Shown: positions 18,931 to 30,142, numbered from the stretch's first letter. The stretch is DNA of 33,250 nucleotides from Haemophilus sp. C1 (GCF_001276515.1 NZ_LDVZ01000021.1:1-33250); one strand, 5' to 3'. Translations and numbers: made by a program. Notes: generated from the letters alone by a model not told the origin.

Positions 18931-19173
18931 ATGACTAAATTTTTTAAATCATTTTTAGCCGTATTAGGATTAGTATTCGCAACTTCATCACAAGCTGCTT
19001 ATGCTCTCACTTATTTGCAAAACTATACAGGCTATATGACAACACTCTCAATTCATAATACAAAAGAGCAGTGTGAAAAGGCGAAAGAAAATTTTCAAAA
19101 AGAATTTGAAGGACAATACGATACAAAACAAATGGTTTACAAGTGTGTAGATATAGCTAATGGAGCAATTTAA
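18931..19173 (+). CDS. Small exported protein of unknown function (80 aa)
   Basis: I do not recognise this protein. It has a clear Sec signal peptide (Lys-containing start, hydrophobic core FLAVLGLVFA, cleavage near SSQA-A or AYA-L). The mature part of about 55 residues contains two cysteines, in EQCEKAKENF and VYKCVDIAN, that could form a disulfide in the periplasm. A strong AAAAAGGAAG ribosome site precedes the ATG, and the gene starts 13 nt after ilvM, so it is probably cotranscribed with ilvGM. It lies where ilvE or ilvD would be expected in an ilv operon, with no obvious link to amino-acid synthesis. Start and ribosome site argue for a real gene. Confidence 0.75.
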   Translation: MTKFFKSFLAVLGLVFATSSQAAYALTYLQNYTGYMTTLSIHNTKEQCEKAKENFQKEFEGQYDTKQMVYKCVDIANGAI

Positions 19174-19296
19174 TTTAAATGTGGTTAAAAACTACTATTA
19201 AATCTGACCGCACTTTTATTTTAATCGGTAGGCTCTTTATCTAAATAATTGCATTTATAAACTTAATTTTATCGAATAATTTCTTCGTATCATCTT

Positions 19297-19459
19297 CTGC
19301 CAAATCTCCCCTTCCCCTCTTTGCTAAAGAGGGGGAAGAACGAGCGAGATTTTGTATCATTGTTCTACTTTGATATGGCAAATATAAATTAGTCAGATGA
19401 CAGCAAATTTATAAAGAAAATCCCCTCTTTAGCAAAGAGGGGAAGGGGAGATTTGGCAG
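19297..19459. repeat. 163-bp element bounded by perfect 38-bp inverted repeats (MITE-like)
   Basis: The arm 19297-19334 is the exact reverse complement of 19422-19459 across an 87-nt AT-rich spacer with no ORF. Each arm contains its own palindrome, CCCCTCTTT-GCT-AAAGAGGGG. Weaker symmetry continues outside the arms (TTCTTCGT at 19281 against ACGAAGAA at 19470). It fills most of the 349-bp gap before ilvD, which also holds an uptake signal at 19207-19215. A related palindrome follows ilvD. It could be a non-autonomous transposon or a nested terminator/processing structure in the ilv transcript. Confidence 0.8.
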
Positions 19460-19522
19460 TCTCAATTAACGAAGAAATTAGTAATACAAACAAACCCTAA
19501 AATTTACTCGGAGAGATTATTT

Positions 19523-21361
19523 ATGCCAAAACTACGTTCAGCGACCAGTACACAAGGTCGTAATATGGCGGGCGCACGTGCCTTATGGCGTGCAACAGGG
19601 ATGAAAGAAAATGACTTTGGTAAACCGATTATTGCGGTGGTGAACTCTTTCACTCAATTCGTACCTGGGCATGTGCATTTAAAAGATATGGGACAGCTTG
19701 TTGCTGCTGAAATTGAAAAAGCGGGCGGCGTAGCAAAAGAATTCAATACTATTGCGGTGGATGATGGTATCGCGATGGGACATGGCGGGATGCTTTATTC
19801 TTTACCAAGCCGTGATTTAATCGCTGATAGCGTGGAATATATGGTCAATGCACACTGTGCTGATGCGATGGTATGTATTTCCAACTGTGACAAAATCACC
19901 CCAGGAATGTTGATGGCTGCAATGCGCTTAAACATTCCGACAATTTTTGTCTCAGGCGGCCCAATGGAAGCAGGCAAAACAAAACTTTCTGATCAATTAA
20001 TCCGCTTAGATTTGGTTGATGCGATGATTGAGGCTGCCGATCCAAATGTGTCAGATGAACGTATTGATGCCATTGAACGTAGCGCTTGCCCAACTTGTGG
20101 TTCTTGCTCAGGAATGTTTACCGCAAACTCTATGAACTGCTTAACTGAAGCCTTAGGTTTATCTTTACCTGGCAATGGTTCCATGTTAGCCACTCACGCA
20201 GACCGTAAAGAATTATTCTTAAAAGCTGGTCGTCAAATTGTTGAGCTTTGCAAACGTTATTACGAACAAGATGATGCAAGCGTATTGCCTCGTTCAATCG
20301 GTACCTTTGATGCCTTTGAAAATGCAATGAGCCTCGATATCGCAATGGGTGGTTCAAGCAATACTGTTTTACACTTATTAGCGGCAGCACAAGAAGCAGG
20401 CGTAGATTTTAAAATGGAAGATATTGACCGTTTATCTCGCAAAGTACCTTGTTTAAGCAAAATTGCACCAAACACCAATAAATACCACATGGAAGACGTA
20501 CACCGTGCAGGCGGTATTATGGGATTGTTGGGGGAATTAGATCGTGCAGGATTAATTCATAAAAATACACACACCGTGCTTGGAATGAGCATGGGAGAAC
20601 AACTAGACCAATACGATATTATTCGCAATCAAGATGAAGAATTACATAAATTCTTCCGTGCAGGCCCTGCAGGCATCCGCACAACTCAAGCATTCTCACA
20701 AGATTGTCGTTGGGATACCGTCGATAATGATCGTGTAAACGGTTGTATTCGCAATAAAGAAAATGCGATCTCTCAAGAAGGTGGCTTAGCCGTATTATTC
20801 GGTAATCTCGCTGAAGACGGATGTATCGTTAAAACCGCGGGCGTAGATGAATCTATCTGGAAATTCACCGGCACGGCAATCGTATTTGAAAGCCAAGAAG
20901 ATGCGGTTGCAGGAATTTTAGGTGGTAAAGTTAAAGAAGGTCATGTCGTTGTTATCCGTTACGAAGGCCCTAAAGGCGGACCTGGTATGCAAGAAATGTT
21001 ATACCCAACCAGTTACTTAAAATCGATGGGCTTAGGCAAAAAATGCGCTTTATTAACGGATGGCCGTTTCTCTGGTGGTACATCAGGCTTGTCTATTGGA
21101 CACGCATCACCAGAAGCTGCTTCTGGCGGTGCAATAGGCTTAGTACGTGATGGCGATATTATCAACATTGATATTCCAAATCGTGCAATTAACTTAGAAA
21201 TCAGTAATGAAGAACTCGCAGCACGCAGAGCCGAACAAGATCAAAAAGGTTGGCAGCCTGCTCACCGTGAGCGTGAAGTATCTTTCGCATTGAAAGTATT
21301 CGGTCACTTTGCGACCTCAGCGGACAAAGGTGCGGTACGCGATAAAACATTATTAAAATAA
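19523..21361 (+). CDS. ilvD: Dihydroxy-acid dehydratase
   Basis: The 612-aa Fe-S enzyme dehydrates 2,3-dihydroxy-isovalerate and -methylvalerate, the third common step of valine and isoleucine synthesis. Cluster/metal-site motifs are visible: [12 protein letters not shown] with Cys122, and [19 protein letters not shown] with Cys189, Cys192 and Cys195. Asp80-Asp81 ([12 protein letters not shown]) fit the Mg site. The C-terminal [21 protein letters not shown] block is typical. GGAGAG lies upstream of the ATG. It lies downstream of ilvGM and the small exported gene; the inverted repeat upstream may separate or modulate its expression. Confidence 0.97.
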   Translation: MPKLRSATSTQGRNMAGARALWRATGMKENDFGKPIIAVVNSFTQFVPGHVHLKDMGQLVAAEIEKAGGVAKEFNTIAVDDGIAMGHGGMLYSLPSRDLIADSVEYMVNAHCADAMVCISNCDKITPGMLMAAMRLNIPTIFVSGGPMEAGKTKLSDQLIRLDLVDAMIEAADPNVSDERIDAIERSACPTCGSCSGMFTANSMNCLTEALGLSLPGNGSMLATHADRKELFLKAGRQIVELCKRYYEQDDASVLPRSIGTFDAFENAMSLDIAMGGSSNTVLHLLAAAQEAGVDFKMEDIDRLSRKVPCLSKIAPNTNKYHMEDVHRAGGIMGLLGELDRAGLIHKNTHTVLGMSMGEQLDQYDIIRNQDEELHKFFRAGPAGIRTTQAFSQDCRWDTVDNDRVNGCIRNKENAISQEGGLAVLFGNLAEDGCIVKTAGVDESIWKFTGTAIVFESQEDAVAGILGGKVKEGHVVVIRYEGPKGGPGMQEMLYPTSYLKSMGLGKKCALLTDGRFSGGTSGLSIGHASPEAASGGAIGLVRDGDIINIDIPNRAINLEISNEELAARRAEQDQKGWQPAHREREVSFALKVFGHFATSADKGAVRDKTLLK

Positions 21362-21371
21362 TTTAACGGTT

Positions 21372-21393
21372 CCCCCTCTTTCATAAGAGGGGG
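21372..21393 (+). repeat. Hairpin between ilvD and ilvA
   Basis: CCCCCTCTT (21372-21380) pairs with AAGAGGGGG (21385-21393) around a 4-nt loop, 10 nt after the ilvD stop. There is no T run, so it is a weak terminator at best. It resembles the inner palindrome of the repeat at 19297-19459. An uptake signal follows at 21414-21422. Confidence 0.7.
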
Positions 21394-21441
21394 ATAAAAC
21401 AAAGGAAAAACTAACCGCACTTCATCATAAAAACAAACACT

Positions 21442-22983
21442 ATGAAAAACCTACTCACCAATCCTCAACCTTCTCAATCAGATTATATCAATGCCATTGT
21501 TAAACTTGGTTCGCGCGTATATGAAGCTGCGCAAGTGACCCCTTTACAAAAAATGGGAAAACTTTCTGAACGACTGCACAATAATATCTGGATTAAACGA
21601 GAAGACCGTCAGCCAGTAAATAGTTTTAAACTACGAGGCGCTTACGCAATGATTTCTAGCCTTTCAGCAGAACAAAAAGCAGCTGGCGTAATAGCGGCAT
21701 CTGCAGGTAACCATGCGCAAGGCGTGGCATTATCAGCGAAACAATTAGGCTTAAAAGCATTAATTGTTATGCCACAAAATACCCCGAGTATTAAAGTAGA
21801 TGCAGTGCGTGGTTTTGGCGGTGAGGTACTGTTGCACGGTGCTAATTTCGATGAAGCCAAAGCAAAAGCGATTGAGCTTTCAAAAGAAAAAAATATGACA
21901 TTTATTCCACCATTCGATCATCCATTAGTGATCGCAGGACAAGGCACGTTAGCGATGGAAATGCTACAACAAGTGGCCGATTTGGATTATGTGTTTGTAC
22001 AAGTCGGCGGTGGTGGGTTAGCTGCAGGTGTGGCAATTTTGCTTAAGCAATTTATGTCAGAAATTAAAATTATCGGTGTAGAATCAAAGGATTCTGCATG
22101 CTTAAAAGCCGCTCTCGATAAAGGCGAACCAACAGATTTAACCCATGTTGGATTATTTGCAGATGGCGTTGCCGTAAAACGCATTGGTGACGAAACATTC
22201 CGCCTATGCAAACAATATCTTGATGATATGGTATTGGTCGATAGTGATGAAGTGTGCGCCGCAATGAAAGATTTGTTTGAGAACGTTCGTGCTGTAGCAG
22301 AACCATCAGGTGCGTTAGGTTTAGCCGGTTTGAAAAAATATGCGAAACAAAACTATATTGAAGGCAAAAATATGGCGGCAATTTTGTCTGGCGCAAATTT
22401 GAATTTCCACACATTACGTTATGTATCTGAACGTTGTGAAATCGGTGAAAACCGAGAAGCTTTATTAGCCGTGACCATGCCTGAACAACCCGGTAGTTTC
22501 TTAAAATTTGCTTATGTATTAGGTAACCGAGCTGTAACCGAATTCAGTTATCGTTATGCAGATGATAAACGTGCTTGCGTGTTTGTAGGAGTAAGAACGA
22601 CAAATGAGCAAGAAAAAGCAGATATTATTGCAGACCTCACTAAAAATGGTTTTGATGTTGAGGATATGTCTGATGATGATATTGCGAAAACGCATGTTCG
22701 CTATTTAATGGGTGGTCGCGCAGCCAATGATAATGAACGCTTATATACGTTCGAATTCCCAGAGCAAAAAGGTGCGTTATTAAAATTCTTGGAAACGTTG
22801 CAAAATCGTTGGAATATTTCATTATTCCATTATCGTGCCCACGGTGCGGACTATGGAAATATCCTTGCTGGTTTCCAAATTGAAGAACACGAACAAGCAG
22901 AATTTGAACAGACACTTGCCCAACTCAATTATGTTTTTGAAGATGTAACAGAAAGCAAATCTTATCGTTATTTCTTACGTTAA
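21442..22983 (+). CDS. ilvA: Threonine ammonia-lyase, biosynthetic (threonine deaminase)
   Basis: The 513-aa PLP enzyme converts threonine to 2-oxobutyrate, committing carbon to isoleucine. The PLP lysine is Lys63 in NSFKLRGAYAM. The phosphate-binding glycine loop GGGGLAAGVAIL and ASAGNHAQGVA are intact. After about residue 330 come two ACT-like regulatory domains (VTMPEQPGSFLKFAYVLG; FEFPEQKGALLKFLETL), marking the isoleucine-inhibited biosynthetic form, not the short catabolic TdcB. It is the last ilv gene here, 80 nt after ilvD, with a terminator after it. Confidence 0.96.
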   Translation: MKNLLTNPQPSQSDYINAIVKLGSRVYEAAQVTPLQKMGKLSERLHNNIWIKREDRQPVNSFKLRGAYAMISSLSAEQKAAGVIAASAGNHAQGVALSAKQLGLKALIVMPQNTPSIKVDAVRGFGGEVLLHGANFDEAKAKAIELSKEKNMTFIPPFDHPLVIAGQGTLAMEMLQQVADLDYVFVQVGGGGLAAGVAILLKQFMSEIKIIGVESKDSACLKAALDKGEPTDLTHVGLFADGVAVKRIGDETFRLCKQYLDDMVLVDSDEVCAAMKDLFENVRAVAEPSGALGLAGLKKYAKQNYIEGKNMAAILSGANLNFHTLRYVSERCEIGENREALLAVTMPEQPGSFLKFAYVLGNRAVTEFSYRYADDKRACVFVGVRTTNEQEKADIIADLTKNGFDVEDMSDDDIAKTHVRYLMGGRAANDNERLYTFEFPEQKGALLKFLETLQNRWNISLFHYRAHGADYGNILAGFQIEEHEQAEFEQTLAQLNYVFEDVTESKSYRYFLR

Positions 22984-22992
22984 TCTTATAAA

Positions 22993-23017
22993 AAAGGCGT
23001 GATATTTTTCACGCCTT
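22993..23017. terminator. Terminator between convergent ilvA and dnaE
   Basis: A 10-bp stem AAAGGCGTGA / TCACGCCTTT (22993-23002 with 23009-23018) and a 6-nt loop, flanked by A on the left and T-containing sequence on the right, can stop transcription from both sides. Confidence 0.85.
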
Positions 23018-23021
23018 TGTC

Positions 23022-26000
23022 TTATTCAAATTCTAATTCCACCGCACTTTCACCAAGTAAATTCACCAATTCCGTCAGAATTTCATCTGTTGGAATGATC
23101 GACCATTGCACACCCAAACGTAACAACGCACGACCTTTCGGACTTTGATAATACACGTTAATCGGCAACGTTCCACCACTCACTGGCTCAAGTAATGCTT
23201 TAAGTTGTTTAATGAAACTTGGTGTAATTTGATGCTCAGAAAGACTAATAGCTAAGGATTTGACATAACGAGAACGAGCCTCATCTAAGGTCATTAACTC
23301 TCGCACCGTCATTTTTAAGCCACCAGAGAAATCATCAAGGCTCACCTGTCCAGAAGCAACAATCACCGTATCTTTTTGTAATTTCTCACCAAATTGTTCT
23401 AGACTTTCACCAAATAATGTTAAATCTAAGCGACCTGAACGATCATCCAATGTTGCAATACCTAGACGATTGCCTTTTTTCGTCATCGCAATTCTCGATG
23501 CCACAACTAGCCCCGCCACAGTGCTAATTTGTCCACGGCGATTTGGTGCAAGATCTTTCAATCGCGTCGATGTGTAATGAGAAAGCTCTTTCAAATAACG
23601 GCTAACAGGATGGCTACTTAAATAAAGCCCTAAGGTTTCTCGTTCACCATCAAGAATTTGTTTTTCAGTATAAGGCGGTGTATTGGCGTAGGCATTTTCC
23701 ACTTCTTCATGGGTTTCAGTCAGCACGCCGAACATATCCGTTTGCCCCATTGCTTCATCTTTCGCATGCTGATCAGAAGCTCTAAGCGCATCTTCCAAAT
23801 TCTTAGAAAGTGCGGCGCGATGTGGGCCTAATTTATCAAAGGCACCCGACATAATTAGGCTTTCAAAGGTACGACGGTTAATTTTTTTCAAATCTACACG
23901 AGCGCATAAATCGAATAAATCTTTGAAAATCCCCCCTTCATTTCTTGCTGTCACAAGTGCTTCAATCGGGCCTTCTCCTACCCCTTTAATCGCGCCAATA
24001 CCATATACAATATCACCTTGTTCATTGACGCTAAAATGGTGTTTGCCGATATTAATATCTGGTGGCGTTACTTTTAAGCCCATACGTAAACATTCGTCGT
24101 ACAAACCTACGATTTTATCCGTGTTATCCATTTCAGATGTCATTACCGCTGCCATAAATTCTGCAGGGAAATGAGTTTTGAGCCAAAGGGTTTGGTAAGA
24201 CACCAAGGCATACGCAGCGGAGTGAGATTTATTAAAACCATAGCCAGCAAATTTTTCCACCAAGTCGAAAATCTTCATGGATAGCTCGCCATCTACGCCG
24301 TTTTTCTCCGCACCTTCTTTAAATACAGAACGCTGTTTTGCCATTTCCTCTGGCTTTTTCTTACCCATTGCACGACGCAATAAATCAGCCCCACCCAAGG
24401 TATAGCCAGCCAACACCTGCGCAATTTGCATCACTTGTTCTTGATACAAAATAATACCGTAAGTCGGCTCAAGAATAGGTTTCAAGCTTTCATGTTGATA
24501 TTCTGCATCTGGGTAAGACACTTCTTCTCGCCCATGTTTACGGTCGATAAAGTTATCCACCATACCTGATTGCAGCGGACCAGGACGGAACAATGCCACC
24601 AACGCAATGATATCTTCAAAACAGTCAGGTTGCAGGCGCTTAATCAAATCCTTCATACCACGCGATTCCAACTGGAACACAGCGGTGGTTTCAGAACGTT
24701 TAAGTAATTCAAAAGATTCAGGATCATCAAGTGGAATGGCAGCAATATCTACTCTAGGCTTGCCTTCACGCACCATACGAGCATTAATCATATCCAATGC
24801 CCATTTAATGATAGTGAGAGTACGCAAACCTAAGAAGTCGAATTTCACAAGCCCCGCATATTCCACATCATTTTTATCAAAGTGAGTAACAGGATGTAAG
24901 CCTTCATTATCACAATAGAGCGGTGCAAAATCAGTAATTAAGGTTGGTGAAATGACCACGCCGCCAGCATGTTTACCTGCATTACGCGTCACACCTTCCA
25001 ACTTACGCGCCATATCAATCAACGCTTGCACTTCTTCATCGCTATCGTAGGCGGTCTGTAATTGTGGCTCAGCTTCAAATGCTTTCGCAAGCGTCATACC
25101 AGGATCTGGCGGAATTAATTTCGAAATACGATCAACGAAACCATACGGATGCCCCAATACGCGCCCCACATCACGAATCACCGCTTTTGCTGCCATCGTA
25201 CCAAAGGTAATAATTTGCGATACCGCGCCACGACCATAAGTTTCTGCAACGTGTTCAATCACTCGGTCTCGACCGTCCATGCAAAAATCCACGTCAAAAT
25301 CGGGCATAGACACACGTTCTGGATTTAAGAAACGTTCAAAAAGCAAATCAAACTCTAGCGGATCTAAATCCGTGATTTTTAATGCGTAAGCTACTAATGA
25401 ACCAGCACCAGAACCACGACCCGGCCCAACAGGAATGTCGTTATCTTTCGACCACTGAATAAATTCCATTACGATCAAGAAATAACCAGGGAATCCCATT
25501 TGGTTAATCACATCCAGCTCAACTTGCAAACGTTCATCATATTTTGGTCTTTTTTCTAACCGCACTTTTTCATCAGGAAATAAAAAAGCTAAACGTTCTT
25601 CCAAACCTTCTTTGGCTTTTTGCACCAAGAAATCTTCTGTACTTAAATCTCCCGTCGGGAATTGAGGCAAGAAATATTGACCAAGGCGCAAAGTGACACT
25701 ACAACGCTGTGCAATTAATAAGGTATTTTCGAGAGCGGAAGGAATATCAGCAAATAACTTGCACATTTCGTCTTCGCTGCGGAAATATTGTTGTGGGGTA
25801 TAACGTTTTGGACGTTTAGGATCATCTAAAGTATAGCCATCGTGAATTGCTACGCGAATTTCGTGGGCTTCAAAATCCTCTGCATTCAAAAACATCACAT
25901 CATTAGTTGCGACTAGTGGTAAATTACAACGTTCTGATAATTTCAAAGCTGCTTGAATATAACGTTCTTCATTGGGGCGACCAGTACGACTTAATGCCAA

Positions 26001-26501
26001 ATAAAAATGATCGGCAAAAAATTCTTGGTAAAAAGCGACCGCACTTTCAATTTCGGCTACGTTTTCTTTCAACAATTTTTTACCTACATCGCCTTGCGTC
26101 CCCCCTGACAAAATAATCACGCCCTCGCGATGTTCAATTAACCAATCTTGATCAATATAAGGTAAATCGTTATAACCTCGTTGATAAGCCTTTGATAACA
26201 ATAAAGTAATATTTTTATAGCCTTCATTATTTTTAGCCAGCAAAGTAAGATCAAAGTATTCATCGCCACACAATGTACTTTTTACTTTTACATCTGCACC
26301 GATAATTGGCTTCATACCCGAAGAAAGCATTTCCCCATAAAAACGCACCACACCACAAAAATTAGTAAAATCCGTTAATCCCATCGCGACCATTTCATTG
26401 GCAGCACAAGCTTTCACGAGAGATTTTACTTTGACGATACTATCAATCATCGAAAAATCTGTGTGCGTGCGAAGATGGACGAAACGAGGCTGGGATGACA
26501 T
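23022..26501 (-). CDS. dnaE: DNA polymerase III alpha subunit
   Basis: The 1159-aa replicative polymerase matches the length of E. coli DnaE (1160). The N-terminal PHP domain starts [15 protein letters not shown]. The polymerase active site [19 protein letters not shown] carries the two catalytic aspartates near residue 400. [13 protein letters not shown] and the finger region ([27 protein letters not shown]) follow. The tandem helix-hairpin-helix region and OB fold ([22 protein letters not shown]) come before the C-terminal tau-binding part. No intein or truncation is seen. Uptake signals lie inside at 23041-23049, 25559-25567 and 26038-26046, and another lies just upstream at 26514-26522. 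Confidence 0.98.
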   Translation of the reverse strand: MSSQPRFVHLRTHTDFSMIDSIVKVKSLVKACAANEMVAMGLTDFTNFCGVVRFYGEMLSSGMKPIIGADVKVKSTLCGDEYFDLTLLAKNNEGYKNITLLLSKAYQRGYNDLPYIDQDWLIEHREGVIILSGGTQGDVGKKLLKENVAEIESAVAFYQEFFADHFYLALSRTGRPNEERYIQAALKLSERCNLPLVATNDVMFLNAEDFEAHEIRVAIHDGYTLDDPKRPKRYTPQQYFRSEDEMCKLFADIPSALENTLLIAQRCSVTLRLGQYFLPQFPTGDLSTEDFLVQKAKEGLEERLAFLFPDEKVRLEKRPKYDERLQVELDVINQMGFPGYFLIVMEFIQWSKDNDIPVGPGRGSGAGSLVAYALKITDLDPLEFDLLFERFLNPERVSMPDFDVDFCMDGRDRVIEHVAETYGRGAVSQIITFGTMAAKAVIRDVGRVLGHPYGFVDRISKLIPPDPGMTLAKAFEAEPQLQTAYDSDEEVQALIDMARKLEGVTRNAGKHAGGVVISPTLITDFAPLYCDNEGLHPVTHFDKNDVEYAGLVKFDFLGLRTLTIIKWALDMINARMVREGKPRVDIAAIPLDDPESFELLKRSETTAVFQLESRGMKDLIKRLQPDCFEDIIALVALFRPGPLQSGMVDNFIDRKHGREEVSYPDAEYQHESLKPILEPTYGIILYQEQVMQIAQVLAGYTLGGADLLRRAMGKKKPEEMAKQRSVFKEGAEKNGVDGELSMKIFDLVEKFAGYGFNKSHSAAYALVSYQTLWLKTHFPAEFMAAVMTSEMDNTDKIVGLYDECLRMGLKVTPPDINIGKHHFSVNEQGDIVYGIGAIKGVGEGPIEALVTARNEGGIFKDLFDLCARVDLKKINRRTFESLIMSGAFDKLGPHRAALSKNLEDALRASDQHAKDEAMGQTDMFGVLTETHEEVENAYANTPPYTEKQILDGERETLGLYLSSHPVSRYLKELSHYTSTRLKDLAPNRRGQISTVAGLVVASRIAMTKKGNRLGIATLDDRSGRLDLTLFGESLEQFGEKLQKDTVIVASGQVSLDDFSGGLKMTVRELMTLDEARSRYVKSLAISLSEHQITPSFIKQLKALLEPVSGGTLPINVYYQSPKGRALLRLGVQWSIIPTDEILTELVNLLGESAVELEFE

Positions 26502-26732
26502 TGAAAATCCTTAAAGTGCGGTTAAATTTTGCCGTAAATATTGAGGCGGTATTATAGCGAATTTTTCAAATAAATGCCTATGCAACAAATGGCTTTCCTA
26601 ATTCGCTCAGATAACCGATTGCGTGAATAAAAAATGTTAAGTAGATCAAAATTTTAATAATTATCCGTTCCCATTTTGGGTGATTTCGGCTAGTCTAGCA
26701 GCGATTTATTTCAAGAAAATAAGGATGATCCT

Positions 26733-28385
26733 ATGACAACTCTTTTTCATGTAGCGCAAAATTGGTTAAACCAAGATCCTGACGCAGAAACTCGTGCAGA
26801 GTTAACCGCACTTTTGGAGGCGGCAAAAGGTGGAGATAAAGCGGCAGAAGCAGAATTGCACGCACGTTTTGATGGTCGTTTACAATTTGGTACGGCTGGT
26901 TTACGTGGCCGTTTACAAGCTGGCTCAATGGGGATGAACCGAGTTTTAGTTTCTCAAGCAGCCGGTGGTTTAGCTGAATATTTAAAAGATTACGATAAAG
27001 AACCATCAATCGTAATTGGTTACGATGGTCGTAAAAACTCTGATGTTTTTGCCCGTGACACCGCTGAAATTATGGCGGGTGCAGGCGTAAAAGCTTATTT
27101 ATTACCACGCAAATTACCGACTCCAGTTTTAGCTTATGCTATCCAATATTTTGATACCACTGCGGGTGTAATGGTGACAGCAAGCCATAACCCACCTGAA
27201 GATAACGGCTATAAAGTATATTTGGGCAAAGCAAATGGTGGCGGTCAAATCGTTTCACCGGCAGATAAAGACATCGCAGCATTAATTGATAAAGTTGCGG
27301 CAGGCAATATCCAAGATTTACCACGTAGCGATAATTATGTGGTGTTAAATGATGAAGTGGTAGATGCCTACATTGCAAAAACTGCATCATTAGCTAAAGA
27401 GCCAGCTTGCGACATTAACTATGTTTATACCGCTATGCACGGTGTTGGCTATGAAGTTTTAAGTAAAACACTGGCAAAAGCAGGCTTACCACAACCTCAC
27501 ATAGTAGCCGATCAAGTTTGGCCAGATGGCTCATTCCCAACGGTGAATTTCCCAAATCCAGAAGAAAAAGGTGCATTAGATTTAGCAATTAAAGTGGCAA
27601 AAGAAAAGAATGCTGAATTTATCATTGCTAATGACCCAGATGCAGACCGTTTAGCTGTTGCTGTGCCTGATGCACAAGGCAATTGGAAATCACTACACGG
27701 CAACGTGGTCGGCTGTTTCTTAGGATGGTACTTAGCAAAACAATATCAAGGCAAACAAGGCACATTGGCTTGCTCGCTTGTTTCTTCTCCTGCACTCGCT
27801 GAAATTGCGAAAAAATACGGTTTCCAATCAGAAGAAACCTTAACTGGTTTCAAATACATCGGTAAAGTATCTGGCTTATTGTTTGGTTTTGAAGAAGCAT
27901 TGGGCTATTTAGTTGACCCAGATAAAGTACGCGATAAAGATGGTATTTCTGCAGCAATCGTGTTCTTAGATCTTGTGCGTAACTTGAAAAAACAAGGCAA
28001 AACTTTAGCGGATTATGCTGATGAATTTACCAAAGAATTTGGTGCTTATGTAAGTGGACAAATCTCTATTCGAGTCAGCGATCTTTCAGAAATCGGAAAA
28101 TTAATGACCGCACTTCGTAACAATCCACCAGCAGAAATCGCTGGCGTGAAAGTGGCACAATTTATCGATCATACTAAAACAGATCGTCAAAGCGATATCC
28201 TTGTATTTAACTTAGAAAATGGCGGACGCTTAATTGCTCGTCCTTCAGGTACTGAGCCAAAAATTAAATTCTACTTAGATGCGCGCGGTAAAGATCCAAA
28301 AGATGCCGATCGTGTATTAGCAGAATTTGATGAAGGTGTTCGTCACATTCTTCGCCAAGATGCTTATGGCAAACAAGATTGCTAA
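26733..28385 (+). CDS. Phosphohexomutase (phosphoglucomutase/phosphomannomutase, PGM2-like)
   Basis: The 550-aa alpha-D-phosphohexomutase has the four family motifs in order: GTAGLRGRLQAGSMGMNR near the N-terminus, the phosphoserine loop TASHNPPEDNGYKVY, the Mg-binding loop ANDPDADRLAVAV, and the C-terminal phosphate-binding RPSGTEPKIKFYL. The overall type is the PGM2/YhxB-like subgroup, which moves phosphate between C1 and C6 of glucose (or mannose). Sugar preference cannot be read from sequence. A ribosome site AAGGATGATCCT precedes the ATG. It is divergent from dnaE across 231 bp. Uptake signals lie inside at 26815-26823 and 28107-28115. It ends at a strong hairpin. Confidence 0.92.
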   Translation: MTTLFHVAQNWLNQDPDAETRAELTALLEAAKGGDKAAEAELHARFDGRLQFGTAGLRGRLQAGSMGMNRVLVSQAAGGLAEYLKDYDKEPSIVIGYDGRKNSDVFARDTAEIMAGAGVKAYLLPRKLPTPVLAYAIQYFDTTAGVMVTASHNPPEDNGYKVYLGKANGGGQIVSPADKDIAALIDKVAAGNIQDLPRSDNYVVLNDEVVDAYIAKTASLAKEPACDINYVYTAMHGVGYEVLSKTLAKAGLPQPHIVADQVWPDGSFPTVNFPNPEEKGALDLAIKVAKEKNAEFIIANDPDADRLAVAVPDAQGNWKSLHGNVVGCFLGWYLAKQYQGKQGTLACSLVSSPALAEIAKKYGFQSEETLTGFKYIGKVSGLLFGFEEALGYLVDPDKVRDKDGISAAIVFLDLVRNLKKQGKTLADYADEFTKEFGAYVSGQISIRVSDLSEIGKLMTALRNNPPAEIAGVKVAQFIDHTKTDRQSDILVFNLENGGRLIARPSGTEPKIKFYLDARGKDPKDADRVLAEFDEGVRHILRQDAYGKQDC

Positions 28386-28399
28386 TTGCTTCTAAAAAT

Positions 28400-28430
28400 A
28401 ACAATCCGCACTTTTTACGTGCGGATTGTT
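28400..28430. terminator. Terminator between the phosphohexomutase gene and ilvC
   Basis: A perfect 12-bp stem AACAATCCGCAC / GTGCGGATTGTT (28400-28411 with 28419-28430) has a 7-nt loop. It separates convergent genes and can work both ways. The arm contains an uptake-signal-like CCGCACTTTTT with one mismatch to the core. Confidence 0.9.
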
Positions 28431-28448
28431 ATTTGGTTTAATTCAGTA

Positions 28449-29927
28449 CTAACCTGCAACGGCGATACGTTTCATATCCGTCATATAACCACGTAATTCT
28501 TGACCGATTAATTCAACAGGGTGGTTACGAATTGCATCGTTTACATCGCGTAAGGTGATGTTATCGATTTCCACTGCTGGAGTAGGTTCGCCTAAGTCGC
28601 CTTTTTGAAGGTTAGGGATAATTTCTTTTGCAAGAATTGGGGTCGCTACGTTAGAGAATAAGTAGTTACCATATTCTGCAGTATCAGAAATTACCACGTT
28701 CATTTCGTATAAGCGTTTACGTGCGATGGTGTTCGCAATTAATGGTAATTCGTGAAGTGATTCGTAGTAAGCTGATTCTTCATAAATACCGCTAGCAACC
28801 ATTGCTTCAAAAGCTAATTCCACGCCAGCTTTTACCATTGCGATCATTAATACGCCGTTATCAAAGTATTCTTGTTCGCTAATTTTGCCATCATATTTTG
28901 GCGCATTTTCAAAGGCGGTTTTACCTGTTGCTTCACGCCATGCGAATAAGTCTTTATCGCCATTTGCCCAGTCAACCATCATTGTTGCAGAGAAGTGACC
29001 GCTGATGATGTCATCCATGTGTTTGTAATATAAGAAACCAAGACTTTCTTTGATTTGTTCAGCAAGTTCAAATGCACGTAATTTTGCGCTGTTTGATAGG
29101 CGATCCATCATTAATGTGATACCGCCTTGTTTTAACGCTTCGGTAATCGTTTCCCAACCGTATTGGATTAATTTACCTGCGTATGCAGGATCTTTACCGT
29201 CTGCCACTAATTTGTCATAACATACGATAGAACCTGCTTGTAACATACCGCAAAGGATAGTTTGCTCACCCATTAAGTCAGATTTTACTTCTGCCACGAA
29301 TGAAGATTCTAAAACACCTGCTTTATGACCGCCAGTTGCAGCAGCCCATGCTTTTGCGATCGCCATGCCTTCGCCTTTAGGGTCATTTTCAGGGTGAACC
29401 GCGATTAATGTTGGCACGCCGAAACCACGTTTGTATTCTTCACGTACTTCTGTACCTGGGCATTTTGGCGCCACCATCACAACCGTAATGTCTTTACGGA
29501 TTTCTTCGCCTACTTCAACAATGTTGAAACCGTGTGAATAACCAAATGCAGAGTCTTTTTTCATTAAAGGCATCACATCAGCAACCACTTTAGAGTGTTG
29601 TTTGTCTGGTGTTAAGTTTACGACTAAATCTGCAGTTGGAATTAATTCTTCATAAGTACCTACTTTAAAACCATTTTCAGTTGCGCGTTGGAATGATGCA
29701 CGTTTTTCTGCAATCGCTTCAGGGCGTAAGGCATAGCTAATATCTAAGCCAGAATCACGCATATTCAAACCTTGGTTTAAACCTTGTGCTCCACAGCCTA
29801 CGATAACGATTTTTTTGCCTTTTAAGAAGTTTGCTTCATCTGCAAATTCTTCGCGATCCATAAAACGACAACGACCTAATTGGTCTAATTTTTGACGTAA
29901 ATTTAATGTGTTGAAATAGTTAGCCAT
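28449..29927 (-). CDS. ilvC: Ketol-acid reductoisomerase, class II (long form)
   Basis: The 492-aa NADPH-dependent enzyme isomerises and reduces acetolactate and acetohydroxybutyrate, the second common branched-chain step. The Rossmann segment [20 protein letters not shown] is near residue 35; YALR follows in the cofactor-specificity loop. Metal-site motifs include [18 protein letters not shown] and the duplicated knotted domain that makes this the long (class II) enterobacterial type (E. coli, 491 aa). AAGGAC precedes the ATG. Next to it, divergently, is ilvY, but 680 bp of repeat-rich DNA separates the pair. Confidence 0.97.
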   Translation of the reverse strand: MANYFNTLNLRQKLDQLGRCRFMDREEFADEANFLKGKKIVIVGCGAQGLNQGLNMRDSGLDISYALRPEAIAEKRASFQRATENGFKVGTYEELIPTADLVVNLTPDKQHSKVVADVMPLMKKDSAFGYSHGFNIVEVGEEIRKDITVVMVAPKCPGTEVREEYKRGFGVPTLIAVHPENDPKGEGMAIAKAWAAATGGHKAGVLESSFVAEVKSDLMGEQTILCGMLQAGSIVCYDKLVADGKDPAYAGKLIQYGWETITEALKQGGITLMMDRLSNSAKLRAFELAEQIKESLGFLYYKHMDDIISGHFSATMMVDWANGDKDLFAWREATGKTAFENAPKYDGKISEQEYFDNGVLMIAMVKAGVELAFEAMVASGIYEESAYYESLHELPLIANTIARKRLYEMNVVISDTAEYGNYLFSNVATPILAKEIIPNLQKGDLGEPTPAVEIDNITLRDVNDAIRNHPVELIGQELRGYMTDMKRIAVAG

Positions 29928-30047
29928 TTTTTGTCCTTAATTGTGTAAGGTGAATAATTGTATGATGTTGTGTTTGCATATTTTTTGTTGTGGTTTGATT
30001 ATAAGATTTTTTGTTGTTGCGTAAAGTGATATTATGGGAATGTAATG

Positions 30048-30062
30048 TTGCGATTTATGCAA
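30048..30062. promoter_or_regulatory. Candidate IlvY operator upstream of ilvC
   Basis: TTGC-N7-GCAA is a 15-nt dyad holding the T-N11-A pattern of LysR-type regulator sites. It lies 121-135 bp upstream of the ilvC start, between ilvC and its expected activator gene, on the ilvC side of the repeat cluster. IlvY of E. coli binds between ilvY and ilvC; I did not recall its exact operator sequence, so the match is to the LysR pattern only. Confidence 0.45.
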
Positions 30063-30108
30063 TTATTTTGTTTTTTGTGAATTGCATCGTATTTCGCTCG
30101 ATGAGTGA

Positions 30109-30142
30109 CCTACTTTCTTTTACTCGTGTAAAAGAAAGTAGG
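30109..30142. repeat. Perfect 15-bp palindrome, left arm of the ilvC-ilvY repeat cluster
   Basis: CCTACTTTCTTTTAC and its exact complement are separated by a 4-nt loop (TCGT). The following bases, GCAAAGAAAACACGCCC (30142-30158), recur in inverted form with a few changes at 30509-30527. The apparent 62-codon ORF crossing here has no ribosome site and is the repeat read as protein. Confidence 0.85.

Noticed and set aside
20130..20490. Antisense ORFs inside ilvD (and similar ones in ilvA, dnaE, norB and the phosphohexomutase gene)
   Set aside because: They are codon-bias shadows of clearly coding genes with no independent start signals.
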